A DNA stretch of 64,000 bases from positions 1 through 64,000 of the forward strand of contig NZ_LMTZ01000088.1 in NCBI RefSeq assembly GCF_001456025.1, read 5' to 3'. The translations under genes were made by a program, and so were the position numbers. Positions 1 to 9,358 of the stretch are shown here, piece after piece. Below the pieces are notes generated by a model that saw only the letters and a list, made by a program, of their open reading frames with translations, searched no databases and was not told where the DNA came from. Position 1 is the stretch's first letter. Every line of letters begins with the position of its first letter. This DNA comes from Mastigocoleus testarum BC008 (lineage in GTDB: Bacteria; Cyanobacteriota; Cyanobacteriia; Cyanobacteriales; Nostocaceae).

Positions 1-213
1 GCGTCATGGGTCATATTCTACGACACATGCTCTACTTTTGTTCCTTCTTCTTTTTTCTTCTTACCCCGACTTACTGAGCGGATACTATTTGTACTTATAA
101 ATTTGTACCCATAAAGTTAAAATTTATTGGTTCGAGAATAAATAGTGAAATTAAAATTTCAATTTAGTTGAAGGCTTTCTCTACACAATATTGCAGTAAG
201 AAATAATCCAAAA

Positions 214-705
214 TTACTTTTGCTGTTTTCTACGCTGTTGCATTCGTCGGACAAACTTCTGTCTTTGTTCTAATGTCAGAACTTCTCGGATTGCAAAAGT
301 GTTTTCAAAGCGCATATCAGTAAGTTCTTGTCTTAATTTTTTTAATTCGTTGTATTGATTGCGTACTTGTTCTTGAGAAGCTTCACTTCCTATCAATTGC
401 TCTAATTTATTTCTTGCTTGTCTCATAGATTGACGTTTTTGGCGGATTTTGTTTTTAGATTGTTGACGAATTTGTTTTATTTTTTGCCTTTGCTCAGATG
501 TTAGATTTAAATCTTTAAGTAAACCACCTCTACGAGATTTTTTTCGCGGAGTATTCGTTTGATTTTGGGTAATAATTTGTTGATATTTTTGGTGTTGGGA
601 ATTTTGGGATGATTCAACGTTTGATATTCCAAGTGCTACTGCACTACCAAAAATTACAAGTACCACAGAAATTATCGATGCATTACCTAAAGATTTGAAG
701 TTCAT
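214..705 (-). CDS. Spy/CpxP-like periplasmic protein
   Basis: A 163-residue protein with an N-terminal hydrophobic segment (about residues 10-27) that should export or anchor it, followed by a very basic, glutamine-rich helical region. Two LTxxQ-type motifs are visible, LTSEQ at 68-72 and LTLEQ at 143-147, which is the signature of the Spy/CpxP/ZraP family of small periplasmic chaperones and stress sensors. It has no Cys or clustered His, so metal binding is not evident. It lies 123 bp downstream of an anti-sigma gene and an ECF sigma gene on the same strand and is probably co-transcribed, which suggests a role in sensing or relieving envelope stress. The family call is fairly firm; the ligand is unknown. 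Confidence 0.75.
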   Translation of the reverse strand: MNFKSLGNASIISVVLVIFGSAVALGISNVESSQNSQHQKYQQIITQNQTNTPRKKSRRGGLLKDLNLTSEQRQKIKQIRQQSKNKIRQKRQSMRQARNKLEQLIGSEASQEQVRNQYNELKKLRQELTDMRFENTFAIREVLTLEQRQKFVRRMQQRRKQQK

Positions 706-828
706 TTTCAGTAACTATCTCCAGTTATTTGTCTTGAAATATATAAGTTTATTTTTATGACTTAATTAAATAATTTTTTAGGTTATTTATGGATTGGAAT
801 ATTTATCTGTAGAATTGATATTTTTACT

Positions 829-1194
829 CTAATAAAAAAGCTCTGAATCATCCTCACCTAAGATTTCATGCCAATTTTCTTCGATGAATTCTTCTATGTG
901 AGCAACTTCAGCATTACTGAACTCTGTAGTTTTGAGATGATTAATAATTATAAATATTGCTAATCCTGCAGTTAGTAAAGCTGGAAATATCCCGCGAAAA
1001 TTTCTAAAAATTTTGAGGATATTTGATATTTTAAACAATAAATATTTGTCAGTTGGTGTTGTATTTGTTTCTTGAATAGTATTTATTTTTTGGAATATTA
1101 CCTCTTCCAAATCTGGAGGTGCTTGAGGAACCTCTGGACGATTTTGACGGAGAAAATCAACTAAATCTCGTTCGTTTTTGGGAGGCTGAGTCAT
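829..1194 (-). CDS. Putative membrane anti-sigma factor
   Basis: A 121-residue protein with a cytoplasmic N-terminal half (about 1-66), one membrane span at about 67-87 and a short acidic outer tail. The start codon overlaps the stop of the upstream ECF sigma gene by 4 bp (ATGA), a coupling typical of sigma/anti-sigma pairs. No zinc-binding HxxxCxxC motif is present, so this is not a classical ZAS-domain protein; the function is inferred from position, size and topology. The short outer tail leaves little room for a sensor domain, so the downstream Spy-like protein could provide the sensing part. Confidence 0.65.
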   Translation of the reverse strand: MTQPPKNERDLVDFLRQNRPEVPQAPPDLEEVIFQKINTIQETNTTPTDKYLLFKISNILKIFRNFRGIFPALLTAGLAIFIIINHLKTTEFSNAEVAHIEEFIEENWHEILGEDDSELFY

Positions 1195-1790
1195 AGTTGT
1201 ACTCCTTGTTGCTGAAAATATTTACGCATAGCAGCGCGAGCATTGAATAAACGCGATTTGACTGTTCCCAAAGGAATCTCAAGAATTTGAGCTACCTCTC
1301 TTTGCGGTACTTGTTCTAAGTCATGTAAAACCAAAATGGTCCGATAAGCAAAACTTAAATTTGCTAGTCCCCGTTGCACTAAATCTTGATAGTGCAGTTC
1401 CATTAGATCTGGAGCTTGCTGATGGGTGGGAGTTTGTTGGCTGAGATTTTGTAGTTTTGTTTTAGTCTGAGTTGCTGCGTGTCGGCGATCATAAGCAACA
1501 TTTGTCGCTATTCGGTAAAGCCAAGTCGAGAATTTGGCTTCCTGACGAAATTTGGGTAAACCTTTCCAAGCTCGGAGAAAAACTTCTTGCACCAGATCGT
1601 CCAAACAATCTGGTGCACAAAGCTGATAAAGAATAGACCTCACCCGTTGTTGATAACAACGGTAAAGTTGGCGAAAACTATGAGTGTCACCTTGTAAACA
1701 CTGTTTTACAAGGTAATTATCTGCTGAACGATTTTCAGTCGGATCGTCAGATTTACATTTTTTTGAAACCTTGGATAGTTCCACAAACAC
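1191..1790 (-). CDS. ECF-type RNA polymerase sigma factor
   Basis: A 199-residue group 4 (ECF) sigma-70 protein. Region 2 lies at about 30-100 and contains the DLVQEVFLRAW and FSTWLYRIATN motifs. Region 4 lies at about 140-190 and carries a helix-turn-helix with EVAQILEIPLGTVKSRLFNAR. Regions 1 and 3 are absent, as usual for the class. The first codon is GTG, preceded by a purine-rich AGAGAGA about 6-8 nt upstream. It heads a minus-strand unit with a membrane anti-sigma protein (4-bp overlap) and a Spy-like periplasmic protein, so it probably drives an envelope-stress response and its own operon. The family is certain; the exact subgroup is not. Confidence 0.92.
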   Translation of the reverse strand: MFVELSKVSKKCKSDDPTENRSADNYLVKQCLQGDTHSFRQLYRCYQQRVRSILYQLCAPDCLDDLVQEVFLRAWKGLPKFRQEAKFSTWLYRIATNVAYDRRHAATQTKTKLQNLSQQTPTHQQAPDLMELHYQDLVQRGLANLSFAYRTILVLHDLEQVPQREVAQILEIPLGTVKSRLFNARAAMRKYFQQQGVQL

Positions 1791-2220
1791 AACGCAAGTC
1801 TCTCTAGCTTTTAATTGCTTCTGTTAATAAGACTTGGTGAGTTTGAGAAAGGTTCAATGGAAGCTTTGGATTTGAGAAGAGTAAATATTGTGAAATTTTG
1901 ATTGTCCAGTGCTTCGTCCTAAGAGATTGGTTTTCCCAATAAAATATGTGGAGAAATATTTAGCGTAGCGTGACCGCAAGGTCATAATTTTACTTCATAC
2001 TATTTGCGATCGCGACTAATTCATCTCGACTAAGTTCATCAGTACTAGCAATATGGTAAAGCATATTTCCTTCTTTCCACTGGAGTTGTCGTAACGGAGC
2101 GTTGAAGATAATGTACAAAAGCGTTCGATACGCTTCTACATATCTGTCGCACTAGACTATTAATTCGTAACAGCAAAATTTTCTGAATTTATCATTTTCT
2201 CGTTCCCTGCTCGCTGATCC
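1791..2220. other. Intergenic region with a gene remnant
   Basis: A 430-bp gap between the sigma gene and the S41 protease gene. It holds the upstream region of the sigma operon (about 1791-1900), a short GC-rich piece near 1960-1985, and the decayed protein tail at 1990-2151. Nothing else is recognised. Confidence 0.5.
1990..2151 (-). pseudogene. Remnant: C-terminal end of a DUF4367/YdcC-like protein
   Basis: Between the sigma gene and the S41 protease, the minus strand reads as an open, protein-like tail of about 53 codons ending in TAA at 1990-1992. It contains LRQLQWKEGNMLYHIAST and then DELSRDELVAIANSMK. This pattern resembles the end of DUF4367/outer-membrane-lipoprotein-sorting-like proteins that accompany sigma factors. 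An in-frame TAG at 2152-2154 closes the frame and no start codon with a ribosome site is visible, so it appears to be what is left of a longer gene. The family assignment is tentative. Confidence 0.4.
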
Positions 2221-3519
2221 TTAATCCCCATTCCCCATTACAGCCTTAAAAGCAACTTCAACAGCCCTTTGTTTTTGGGGATCTACTCCTTGGGAGTATT
2301 CCAAAGAGAAAGGAACGCTAATATCAGGCTTCACGCCATTTCCCTCCAAACGATATTTATTGTTAATCAAAACATCTGCTACAGCAAGGTAAAGAACACT
2401 ACCATCCTTCATGATAAAAGGACTACCTCCAACTACAGCCCCTGATGTTTTAGAGCCAACTATAGGACCAATTTTGTGCTGTTTAAAACCAAATGCTAAA
2501 ATTTCTTTACCACTTCTGCTACCTTCATTTACCAACAGAACTACCGGCTTTTTCCATTGGGAATTATTGTTAACAGGCTTACGATCGCGCCCAATAAAAG
2601 TAATGTTTGGACTTTTGCCGGTAAATATATGAAGATATTTTGGTGCTGCTCCACCCCAACCATCTCTCAAATCTAAAACTAATCCATCTGCATTTCGAAA
2701 GCGACCGTAAAGTAAATCTTCTTCCAACTGCTCTTGATATTTTGTATCTGCATAAGACCAGATATGAACGTAAGCAATTTTTTTCCCATTTCGTTCAATC
2801 GTTTCTCGGCTTGCTTTTTGAACATCCAGAAACATTTTGCTGGGATCGAACATCTTTGGCGTTACGTTGATTTCTTGCTGAGAATCAATACTAGGTGTTC
2901 GTTGAACTAACAGTTTGACTTTTTTACCTACTTTTCCTGCAAAAGACTTTATAGATTCGTAGGGTTTACCGTCTACACTAATTACTCGATCTCCAACTTT
3001 TAAATCCGATCCCGCTGCTGGGGTACCTGCTAAAATTCCACTGATAAAAGTCTTATCATTTATTTTTTTGGTAAAAATACCAATTCCAGCATATTCAATT
3101 TTTTCAGTTCCTAAAAATCGTTTTAGCTGTTTTTGTAAGTTCTGATTTCTGGGCTGAAAAATTCCGAGGAGTTGATAATATTTTTGTTCGTTCTGAGTAT
3201 AAAAATGAGTATGAGAAGTTTGTAATTCTGATAACATCCTGTTGATGACTGTAGCAAATTCTTCACTGGACTGAGTTCGTGTAGCCAGAGGTTTATACTT
3301 TTTCCGCATTGCTTTCCAATCCACACCATTCAACTGTGGATCGTAAAAGTTGTCATTCACTGTTTTCCAGACTTGCTCTAAAATATCTGCTCGCTTCCGT
3401 GGTTGCGTTGCGAAAATTGGTGGGTTCAGCCATTGTAGTAGGATAATGATCGCAAACAAACTCGCGATCGCAAGACTGAAAATTTCAGGGCGCTTTAATT
3501 GTCTCAAAAGTTTCTTCAT
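2221..3519 (-). CDS. S41 family C-terminal-processing-like serine protease
   Basis: A 432-residue protein from the chosen ATG at 3519, which is preceded by a good AAGAGAGAG ribosome site; an upstream in-frame ATG at 3543 lacks one. An N-terminal membrane anchor lies at about 8-35. A helical region follows, then a PDZ domain at about 140-230 (GIGIFTKK..., GDRVISVDGKPY), then the S41 peptidase core with GWGGAAPKYL. The expected Ser/Lys dyad is present: Ser336 in EGSRSGKEIL and Lys357 in VGSKTSGAV. The protein should act outside the plasma membrane, processing or degrading exported proteins. The overall form is like CtpA/Tsp, but sequence spacing suggests a divergent paralogue rather than the D1-processing CtpA itself. 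Confidence 0.85.
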   Translation of the reverse strand: MKKLLRQLKRPEIFSLAIASLFAIIILLQWLNPPIFATQPRKRADILEQVWKTVNDNFYDPQLNGVDWKAMRKKYKPLATRTQSSEEFATVINRMLSELQTSHTHFYTQNEQKYYQLLGIFQPRNQNLQKQLKRFLGTEKIEYAGIGIFTKKINDKTFISGILAGTPAAGSDLKVGDRVISVDGKPYESIKSFAGKVGKKVKLLVQRTPSIDSQQEINVTPKMFDPSKMFLDVQKASRETIERNGKKIAYVHIWSYADTKYQEQLEEDLLYGRFRNADGLVLDLRDGWGGAAPKYLHIFTGKSPNITFIGRDRKPVNNNSQWKKPVVLLVNEGSRSGKEILAFGFKQHKIGPIVGSKTSGAVVGGSPFIMKDGSVLYLAVADVLINNKYRLEGNGVKPDISVPFSLEYSQGVDPQKQRAVEVAFKAVMGNGD

Positions 3520-3839
3520 TTTGCTCTCTCTTGCAATAAACATGACTCGAGCACATTTTTTATTGTTGTCACATTTAAGGTCCTAATTACTAAGAGCTAA
3601 GTAAGAATTACGTGTAATTACAAACAACTAAAATTACAACTGATTGGACAAGCGATCAGTCACGATTTAATCAGATTGATTCTTGTCCGGATACATTCTA
3701 CATTTACCTGTTTGTAGAAGAAGTTTTCTTAATATGCAGTGACACATCTCAATAAGAGATGGGCGCGAGGTTTCCAGCTTCGAGCTAAACTATATGAGTA
3801 GAATTCCTATTTCATAAGACTTTTGTCTAACATCAAAGA
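3520..3839. other. Divergent promoter region
   Basis: A 320-bp AT-rich gap between the divergently transcribed S41 protease and flavoprotein genes. It should hold both promoters. No repeat, RNA or protein-like stretch is seen. Confidence 0.4.
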
Positions 3840-5330
3840 ATGACTATTGACTACGATGTCGTAATTATTGGTGGTACTTTAGCAGGACGTTATGCTGCTT
3901 GGAGCGCGACCCAGTTTAAAGCTAGAGTTGCTTTAGTTGAACCGAATGTTAGCCAAGAGCCGATTAAAAACTCGATTAAAAATTATACCTTTACTCAAAC
4001 TAGTAAATTTTTACAGAAATTAAGTAACCTACCCGGTTTTGGTATTGATGCTTTGTGTTCTGAGACCAAAGAACTCTCTGAGACAAAAGAGCAATGTCAA
4101 ATCCTTTGGGATTGGGATCTAGCAACGTTATACGCTGATGGCATTTTTACTAACACTCACCAACAACTTTCGCTAACAATGTTAGCAGCACAAGGGGTAG
4201 ATGTTGTTACTGATAAAGGTCAATTTCAAATATCACCAAATTTGAGTTTTGTTGTAAAGGATCGCTCCCTGCGCAGTCGTAGTTATTTACTCGCAACAGG
4301 TGCTAATCCAGCAATTCCGGATATAGAAGGATTAGGAACTGTGGGTTATGTTACTTCCTTGAATATTTGGGATTTGTTTATAAAATCACAATCTACACCC
4401 CCAAGAAATTGGACTATTCTTGGTGGTTTACCTCAAAGTATTGAAATAGCACAAATTTTAGTGCGTTTAAATTGTCAGGTCACCTTGATATTGGAACATC
4501 CTTATATTTTTTCCCAGTTGGACCCAGAGATTGCTTTACTCATTCTTGCTGAATTAGAAGCTGAGGGAGTACGAATACTTCAAGAAACTGTAGTTACCCA
4601 AGTACGACAGATTGATGGGAAAAAATGGCTCCAAGCAGGAGATAAAGCAATTGAAACTGATGAAATTGTAGTAGCAACTGCACAACAACCAAATATTGAA
4701 TCTCTTAACTTAGCTGCGGTGGGGGTTAAATGGTACCAAAATCGCCTCTTAGTAAATAAAAAATTACAAACTACTAACCACAAAATTTATGCTTGTGGGG
4801 ATGTTATGGGAGGTTATAGTTTTGGCAATATTGCCAACTATGAGGCGAGAATTGCGCTCAAAAATGCCTTATTTTTCCCAATATCTAAAGTTAATTATCG
4901 TAGTATTCCTTGGGGAATATCTTCCCAGCCAGCAATTGCACAAGTCGGTTTAACAGAACCACAAGCTAAACGTCGACATAGTCCAAAAGAAATTATAGTC
5001 TTAAAGCAATATTTTAAAACACTAACTAAAGCTCAAGTTCAAGATGAGATTACTGGTATTTGTAAATTAATAATTCGTCCTAATGGGGAAATCTTAGGTG
5101 CTTCGATTTTAGGTAAAAGTGCAGGAGAAATAATTAATATTATTGCTTTAGCAATCGCAAAAAAAATCAGAATAAAAGAACTATCATCTTTATCTGCAAT
5201 TTATCCAAGTTACTCGGAAATATTGGTACAAACAGCCCAAATGTGGGAACGGGAAAAACTCAATCGCAATACGGGTCTAAAAGACTTTCTCGAAAATTTT
5301 TTCCACTTCCGGCGTTCTTGGAAAATTTAG
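3840..5330 (+). CDS. FAD/NAD-dependent oxidoreductase, disulfide-reductase fold without redox cysteines
   Basis: A 496-residue flavoprotein with the two-dinucleotide fold of dihydrolipoamide dehydrogenase/mercuric reductase. The FAD-binding strand is YDVVIIGGTLAGRYAAW at the N-terminus. The NAD(P)-binding part near 185-215 contains WTILGGLPQSIEIAQIL. The second FAD motif is IYACGDVMGG at about 317, and a C-terminal dimerisation domain follows. The active-site GGTCLNxGCxPSK segment with its CxxxxC pair is missing after VALVEPN, and the usual C-terminal His of HxHPT is replaced (AIYPSYSE). It is therefore unlikely to reduce a disulfide through the standard mechanism and may be an NAD(P)H dehydrogenase-like or quinone-type enzyme. 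Fold certain, substrate unknown. Confidence 0.8.
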   Translation: MTIDYDVVIIGGTLAGRYAAWSATQFKARVALVEPNVSQEPIKNSIKNYTFTQTSKFLQKLSNLPGFGIDALCSETKELSETKEQCQILWDWDLATLYADGIFTNTHQQLSLTMLAAQGVDVVTDKGQFQISPNLSFVVKDRSLRSRSYLLATGANPAIPDIEGLGTVGYVTSLNIWDLFIKSQSTPPRNWTILGGLPQSIEIAQILVRLNCQVTLILEHPYIFSQLDPEIALLILAELEAEGVRILQETVVTQVRQIDGKKWLQAGDKAIETDEIVVATAQQPNIESLNLAAVGVKWYQNRLLVNKKLQTTNHKIYACGDVMGGYSFGNIANYEARIALKNALFFPISKVNYRSIPWGISSQPAIAQVGLTEPQAKRRHSPKEIIVLKQYFKTLTKAQVQDEITGICKLIIRPNGEILGASILGKSAGEIINIIALAIAKKIRIKELSSLSAIYPSYSEILVQTAQMWEREKLNRNTGLKDFLENFFHFRRSWKI

Positions 5331-5347
5331 TTGGTTAGGGATTAGGG

Positions 5348-5459
5348 GCTGGGGATAGAGGATTAGCGTTAGTGCAGTATATTTTATTAGTTTATTAGCG
5401 CAACCTATTTTCCCAATCGCTTATCGCCTATCACTTATCGCCAATCCTCTATCCCCAAC
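5348..5459. repeat. Inverted repeat between convergent genes
   Basis: Two 21-nt arms, 5348-5368 and 5439-5459, are reverse complements of each other with two mismatches and are separated by 70 nt. The arms consist of GGGGATAGAGGATT-type sequence. The position between convergent stop codons fits a bidirectional terminator or transcript-end structure, but the long loop and lack of U-tracts leave a repeat element equally possible. Confidence 0.45.
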
Positions 5460-5462
5460 CTT

Positions 5463-7319
5463 TCATTTCTTCCTTTCTGTCAAAGAAACACTACCAATAC
5501 CTTGAATAATACCGCGACCAATTAATCCCAAACTACGACCAACAACCTTAGTAAGTACGAAAACAACACCACTACCCAATAAAGAGAAAATAGCTTGTAA
5601 TCTCGGCTTGACTGCATCGCTAAACTCAAGCATTAAAGTAACAATTAGTGGAACACCACCAAGTCGATTTAGCTCTTCACCGCGTGGTGCATAAATTGAG
5701 ATTTTAGCTAAACCTCTCGGTCCAAAAACAAATAGTTCGTAACGACTTTCAAAAATTGCTTTCGGTTCGCCAATATAGTTTTGGAGACGATATTTCCAAG
5801 ATAAATTATTTCTGAAACTTTCTATCTCTCTGGTAGAGAATAATTTTGGTTCATAGTAATTTTGTTTAATTACTTCCAAATCTCCCAGGCAATTCAATAG
5901 GGGTTGTACTGCAGCATTCCCGAGCTGTATCAATAAATTCTCTAGGACCATCGAACCATGTTCATTTGCCTCCGCACTACCTGCTGGATAAGAATTATTA
6001 TTAATGTATAAATCTGTTTGAAATAGAAGATAAGCGAGTAACTCTGGAACCAGAGGAATTTTTTCTAAAATTTCTTCTTCTATAATCTCAAGACTTTTGA
6101 GCAATACATTAATAATTTCTACTGGACGTTTATCCACATTAATTAAAGAAAACTTGCCATAAAATTCTGTAATTGTTTCTTGCCATAAATCTCGTAATAT
6201 TTTACTTCTTAATTCTGGTAGGCGAGTAATAGCAATTTTGGCAAATCTCAAATCATCGAGAATATTCGCGAATTTTTGCAAAATTAAATAAATTAATTCT
6301 CTTTTTTTAGCTTCACGGAAAATGTCAATTTCTAAGGGAGTATCTGTAACATTTTGTAAGCTAAATTGTAGTTTATTAATGCAAGAAGAAAATAAAATTG
6401 ACTGTAAAGCTCTGGGGCTAAGTAAGGAGGGTGCTGATAGAGGTTTAGGTTGGGAATAGGTAGCGATTGCACTATTTGCAAAGGATTCTTTAGATGATTT
6501 TGTTTTAAAGAGATTATTCCGTTTTTGTGCTTCTTGTGTGGGTGAAGATGGAGCTACCAGGTGTTGGAGTAACCAACGTGCTGCAAATAATTCTCGTTGT
6601 CTTCCTGTAAGAACGGCTCGGTCTAATATTGGGATCCCTGGAACTTGTAATTGTGTTTTCACTTCTGTCAAGGAGTTATTGATATAACTACTCCCTGACG
6701 AATAAAGATAATTACGCAGTTTAATTAACCGATTCGATAAAGCTTTGATTTTATCCTGTGTATTTCCAACTTCTTCTGTAACTTCTATTTGTTCGGAAAA
6801 TGTCAAGTTTTGTGTTGAAGATGCTGACTCTGCTTCTACTTGGTTTTTCTGTTGTCCTTCTACATCTTCGAGATATTCTTCATTATTGGTGGAACCAAAC
6901 CAATAATTCTGACCTGAAGCGATAATTTCAATTGCAGCAACAATCTCATTTAAGGGGGTACCTTTAGGACAATAACCATCTACCCCAAGTGCTTTCGCTC
7001 CAAGGAGCAATCCCCTATCTTGAGAGGAAGTAACTAGCAGCAACGGTAAGTTCGGATATAGGGCTTTGATCTGTCGACATAGTTGTAAACCCAACTGTTG
7101 ACTTTCCTCTGAGCGACCATTACCCAGTTCTAAAATAACCAAATTTACTTGATTGGGGTCTTTAAGGGCAAGTTCTGCTAAGATTTGCAAAGCAACAATA
7201 TCAGTTTGGGCTTCTGATATTACTTGCAAGTTAGGCTCTTGTTCTAACGCCATCCGTAACCCCAGTCGAAAAATAGGGTCTGGATCTATTAACAATAGGT
7301 TTAAAGGGCGATCGCTCAT
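5463..7319 (-). CDS. DUF3685 protein with response-regulator receiver-like domain
   Basis: A 618-residue protein. The N-terminal 130 residues look like a receiver domain: NLLLIDPDPIFRLGL with acidic residues, VNLVILELG where the phospho-Asp would be expected, PLLLVTSSQD and GYCPKGTPL with the conserved Lys. The strand normally ending in the phosphoacceptor Asp reads LVILELGNG, so Glu replaces Asp and phosphorylation is doubtful. A low-complexity linker precedes a large helical C-terminal part (about 200-600) that matches the cyanobacterial DUF3685 family, with a small hydrophobic, glycine-rich end. No DNA-binding domain is seen. The role is unknown; the degenerate receiver suggests a phosphorylation-independent switch or scaffold. 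Confidence 0.75.
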   Translation of the reverse strand: MSDRPLNLLLIDPDPIFRLGLRMALEQEPNLQVISEAQTDIVALQILAELALKDPNQVNLVILELGNGRSEESQQLGLQLCRQIKALYPNLPLLLVTSSQDRGLLLGAKALGVDGYCPKGTPLNEIVAAIEIIASGQNYWFGSTNNEEYLEDVEGQQKNQVEAESASSTQNLTFSEQIEVTEEVGNTQDKIKALSNRLIKLRNYLYSSGSSYINNSLTEVKTQLQVPGIPILDRAVLTGRQRELFAARWLLQHLVAPSSPTQEAQKRNNLFKTKSSKESFANSAIATYSQPKPLSAPSLLSPRALQSILFSSCINKLQFSLQNVTDTPLEIDIFREAKKRELIYLILQKFANILDDLRFAKIAITRLPELRSKILRDLWQETITEFYGKFSLINVDKRPVEIINVLLKSLEIIEEEILEKIPLVPELLAYLLFQTDLYINNNSYPAGSAEANEHGSMVLENLLIQLGNAAVQPLLNCLGDLEVIKQNYYEPKLFSTREIESFRNNLSWKYRLQNYIGEPKAIFESRYELFVFGPRGLAKISIYAPRGEELNRLGGVPLIVTLMLEFSDAVKPRLQAIFSLLGSGVVFVLTKVVGRSLGLIGRGIIQGIGSVSLTERKK

Positions 7320-8911
7320 AATTATTTTTTTAACAACACCGCCACTGTTTAAATTTTTTGTGGTCGTAATCTCGGTCGTAGTTCCATAAAGAAGCTGGTT
7401 TTTCCTTATTTCAATCTGTTAACACGAACTGGGAAGCAGAGCATAATTTGTTTAGGAAACTATTGAATTTTTAATTAAATCAACTAAATTATTAAGCAAC
7501 GCTTAGCAGAATATTATATTGAAATTCAGAATTTCTAACTTTTACAGATGGTTAAAGACCAGGGTTTGCATCCAAATATTATTCTGTATATAGATTTCAA
7601 AATCAATCTTATACATTTTTGGGGGCGTATCCGAGAAGAATTATCAGCGCTAGTTGTGGGTAAAGATTAGAAGATATATGAAAATCATAGAAATTTGTTA
7701 TTCTATTTGACTTAATGGCAAGATTTGTAACAAATAGCAAATTAATTAAACAATACATCGCTAAACAATAAAGTTGTCTATTTTCCCACCCCAATATAAG
7801 CATCAAATCCAGAAGCATTCAATTAAATGTCTCGATTGTCTTGGGAGTAATGTCGCCATTTACCCAATGGGATCGAGATTGAATAATGAAGCTTCTATTT
7901 CAGCATACTAAACAACAGTAGGGATTAAAAACCTTAGATAATAATGAATATGAAATGCTTTTATGTCTGAGTAAAAATAACTAGATATTCTGATTTATTG
8001 TGATTTTTGTTTAATTTAGTGTATTATTGAGTGCTTGTATATTAACTGACTGAAAATTCCTCATTCTTGTTAGCCGTCACATTTAGGAATGTGGATTAAA
8101 TAAATGACAAAAGTATGGTGCTGTTAGTATCGCGTAACGCACCATTCCAAATTTCAGAATTACAGGTTATTAAATTCTCATTCCCCAGTAAATTCTTTAG
8201 AGAATTATCAATAAATCCTAAAGTAGGGAGTGTTACGGTAAAACAAAGATTTGATTGTTGGAATAATTCATAATTTGCTGTAATGCACTGACCTAACATC
8301 ATGCATTAAGCATATTAAATTGCTTGTTAAAAGTTATGTATAGTAATGGATATAACACACTCTTGTATATTAAGAATGTGATAGACATTCATTCTTTTAT
8401 AACCGTTGATTCACCCCAAGTCAGCTGTTGCGATTGCAGATTTTGGATTCTACGATTTTCAAGAACGCATATTTTCGCTTTTGCTTTGTTTTATGCTTAT
8501 AAAAAGTGGGAATTACAGCACTTTGCAAGTAGATGAGGTACATTTTTCTTGTTCCCTATTCCCTGCATGCTTAAAGATACGTGTGCCTCATTTAAATTAA
8601 ATCGGCTGTATATAGGTTTGTAGAAGTTTTAATATATCTATCCAGTAACGTTAAGCTACGGCGTGAAGATCCAAAACAATACTAATGTACAAATTAAAAC
8701 TGAACTGTAACCAAACCTAAAATTAACTGTCACCATACATAAAGTCAAATAACACACAAAAAGGTAGACAGATTTAGTGCTAATAAAAAAGCTTCATTTA
8801 ATGGGATCGTAGTTAATTGAGAATTGAGTGATATACATCCCGATCCCATGCTTGAAAGTATATTCCATCTGGCTGGCTATGGTAACTTTGCTCCTAAGTC
8901 CAGATTTTGAC
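7320..8911. other. Gene-poor region
   Basis: About 1.6 kb between the DUF3685 gene and the Fur-family gene. Open frames here are short (under 75 codons), overlap on both strands and lack protein-like composition or ribosome sites. The segment contains scattered AT-rich stretches and a few short phrases that look like noncoding repeats (for example TTCCCTATTCCCTG near 8555). No RNA gene is recognised. Confidence 0.4.
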
Positions 8912-9358
8912 TCACTCTTCTGAATCTTCGCGGTAACCAAAGAAGTTGATGCTGTATTCAGTAATTTTAACGCCTGTTTGCTTTTCTACTTCCTGAATTA
9001 GTTCTTTTGGTAGTTGGATATGGACATCTAAAATCTGTTGAGTATCCAAACAGTTAACATGACTGTGAGGATCAGTGATATTGCCATACAAACGTCCATC
9101 AGAATGTTCTATACATTCGATAATATTTTGAGAAGACAAGGCTTCTAGATTTTGATATACAGATGTGTGACCGATTTCTTTACCTTCTTGGTTGAGTCGA
9201 TCGTAAATTTCACGAGCGGATAAGTGTTCTTCAGCTTTCCACAATAACTCTAGAATAAAGCGACGCTGACGGCTAACTCGCATTCCAAGTGTTTGACAGC
9301 GTTCTAAAGCATCTTCTAAAGAACGAATAGGTTTTGAAGTTATTGCTGGTTCTGACAT
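8912..9358 (-). CDS. furC: Fur-family regulator, FurC/PerR type
   Basis: A 148-residue Fur-family repressor. A winged helix lies at about 25-95 (MRVSRQRRFILELLW, SAREIYDRL, GHTSVYQNLEAL), followed by a dimerisation and metal-binding half with YGNITDPHSHVNCLD. The structural CxxC zinc motifs of many Fur proteins are absent; only one Cys is present. From memory the sequence, including the RSLEDALERCQTLGMRVSRQ opening, closely matches the third Fur paralogue of Anabaena, FurC, described as the PerR-like peroxide regulator. It would bind a metal ion, repress peroxide-defence genes and be inactivated by oxidation. It is flanked by long noncoding stretches and is probably monocistronic. Confidence 0.75.
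   Translation of the reverse strand: MSEPAITSKPIRSLEDALERCQTLGMRVSRQRRFILELLWKAEEHLSAREIYDRLNQEGKEIGHTSVYQNLEALSSQNIIECIEHSDGRLYGNITDPHSHVNCLDTQQILDVHIQLPKELIQEVEKQTGVKITEYSINFFGYREDSEE

Noticed and set aside
7609..7818. 69-codon minus-strand frame
   Set aside because: Low-complexity AT-rich composition, no ribosome site, no recognised family.
8324..8600. Overlapping 64-70 codon frames
   Set aside because: Two overlapping frames on the same strand with no ribosome site; the composition resembles noncoding repeats.
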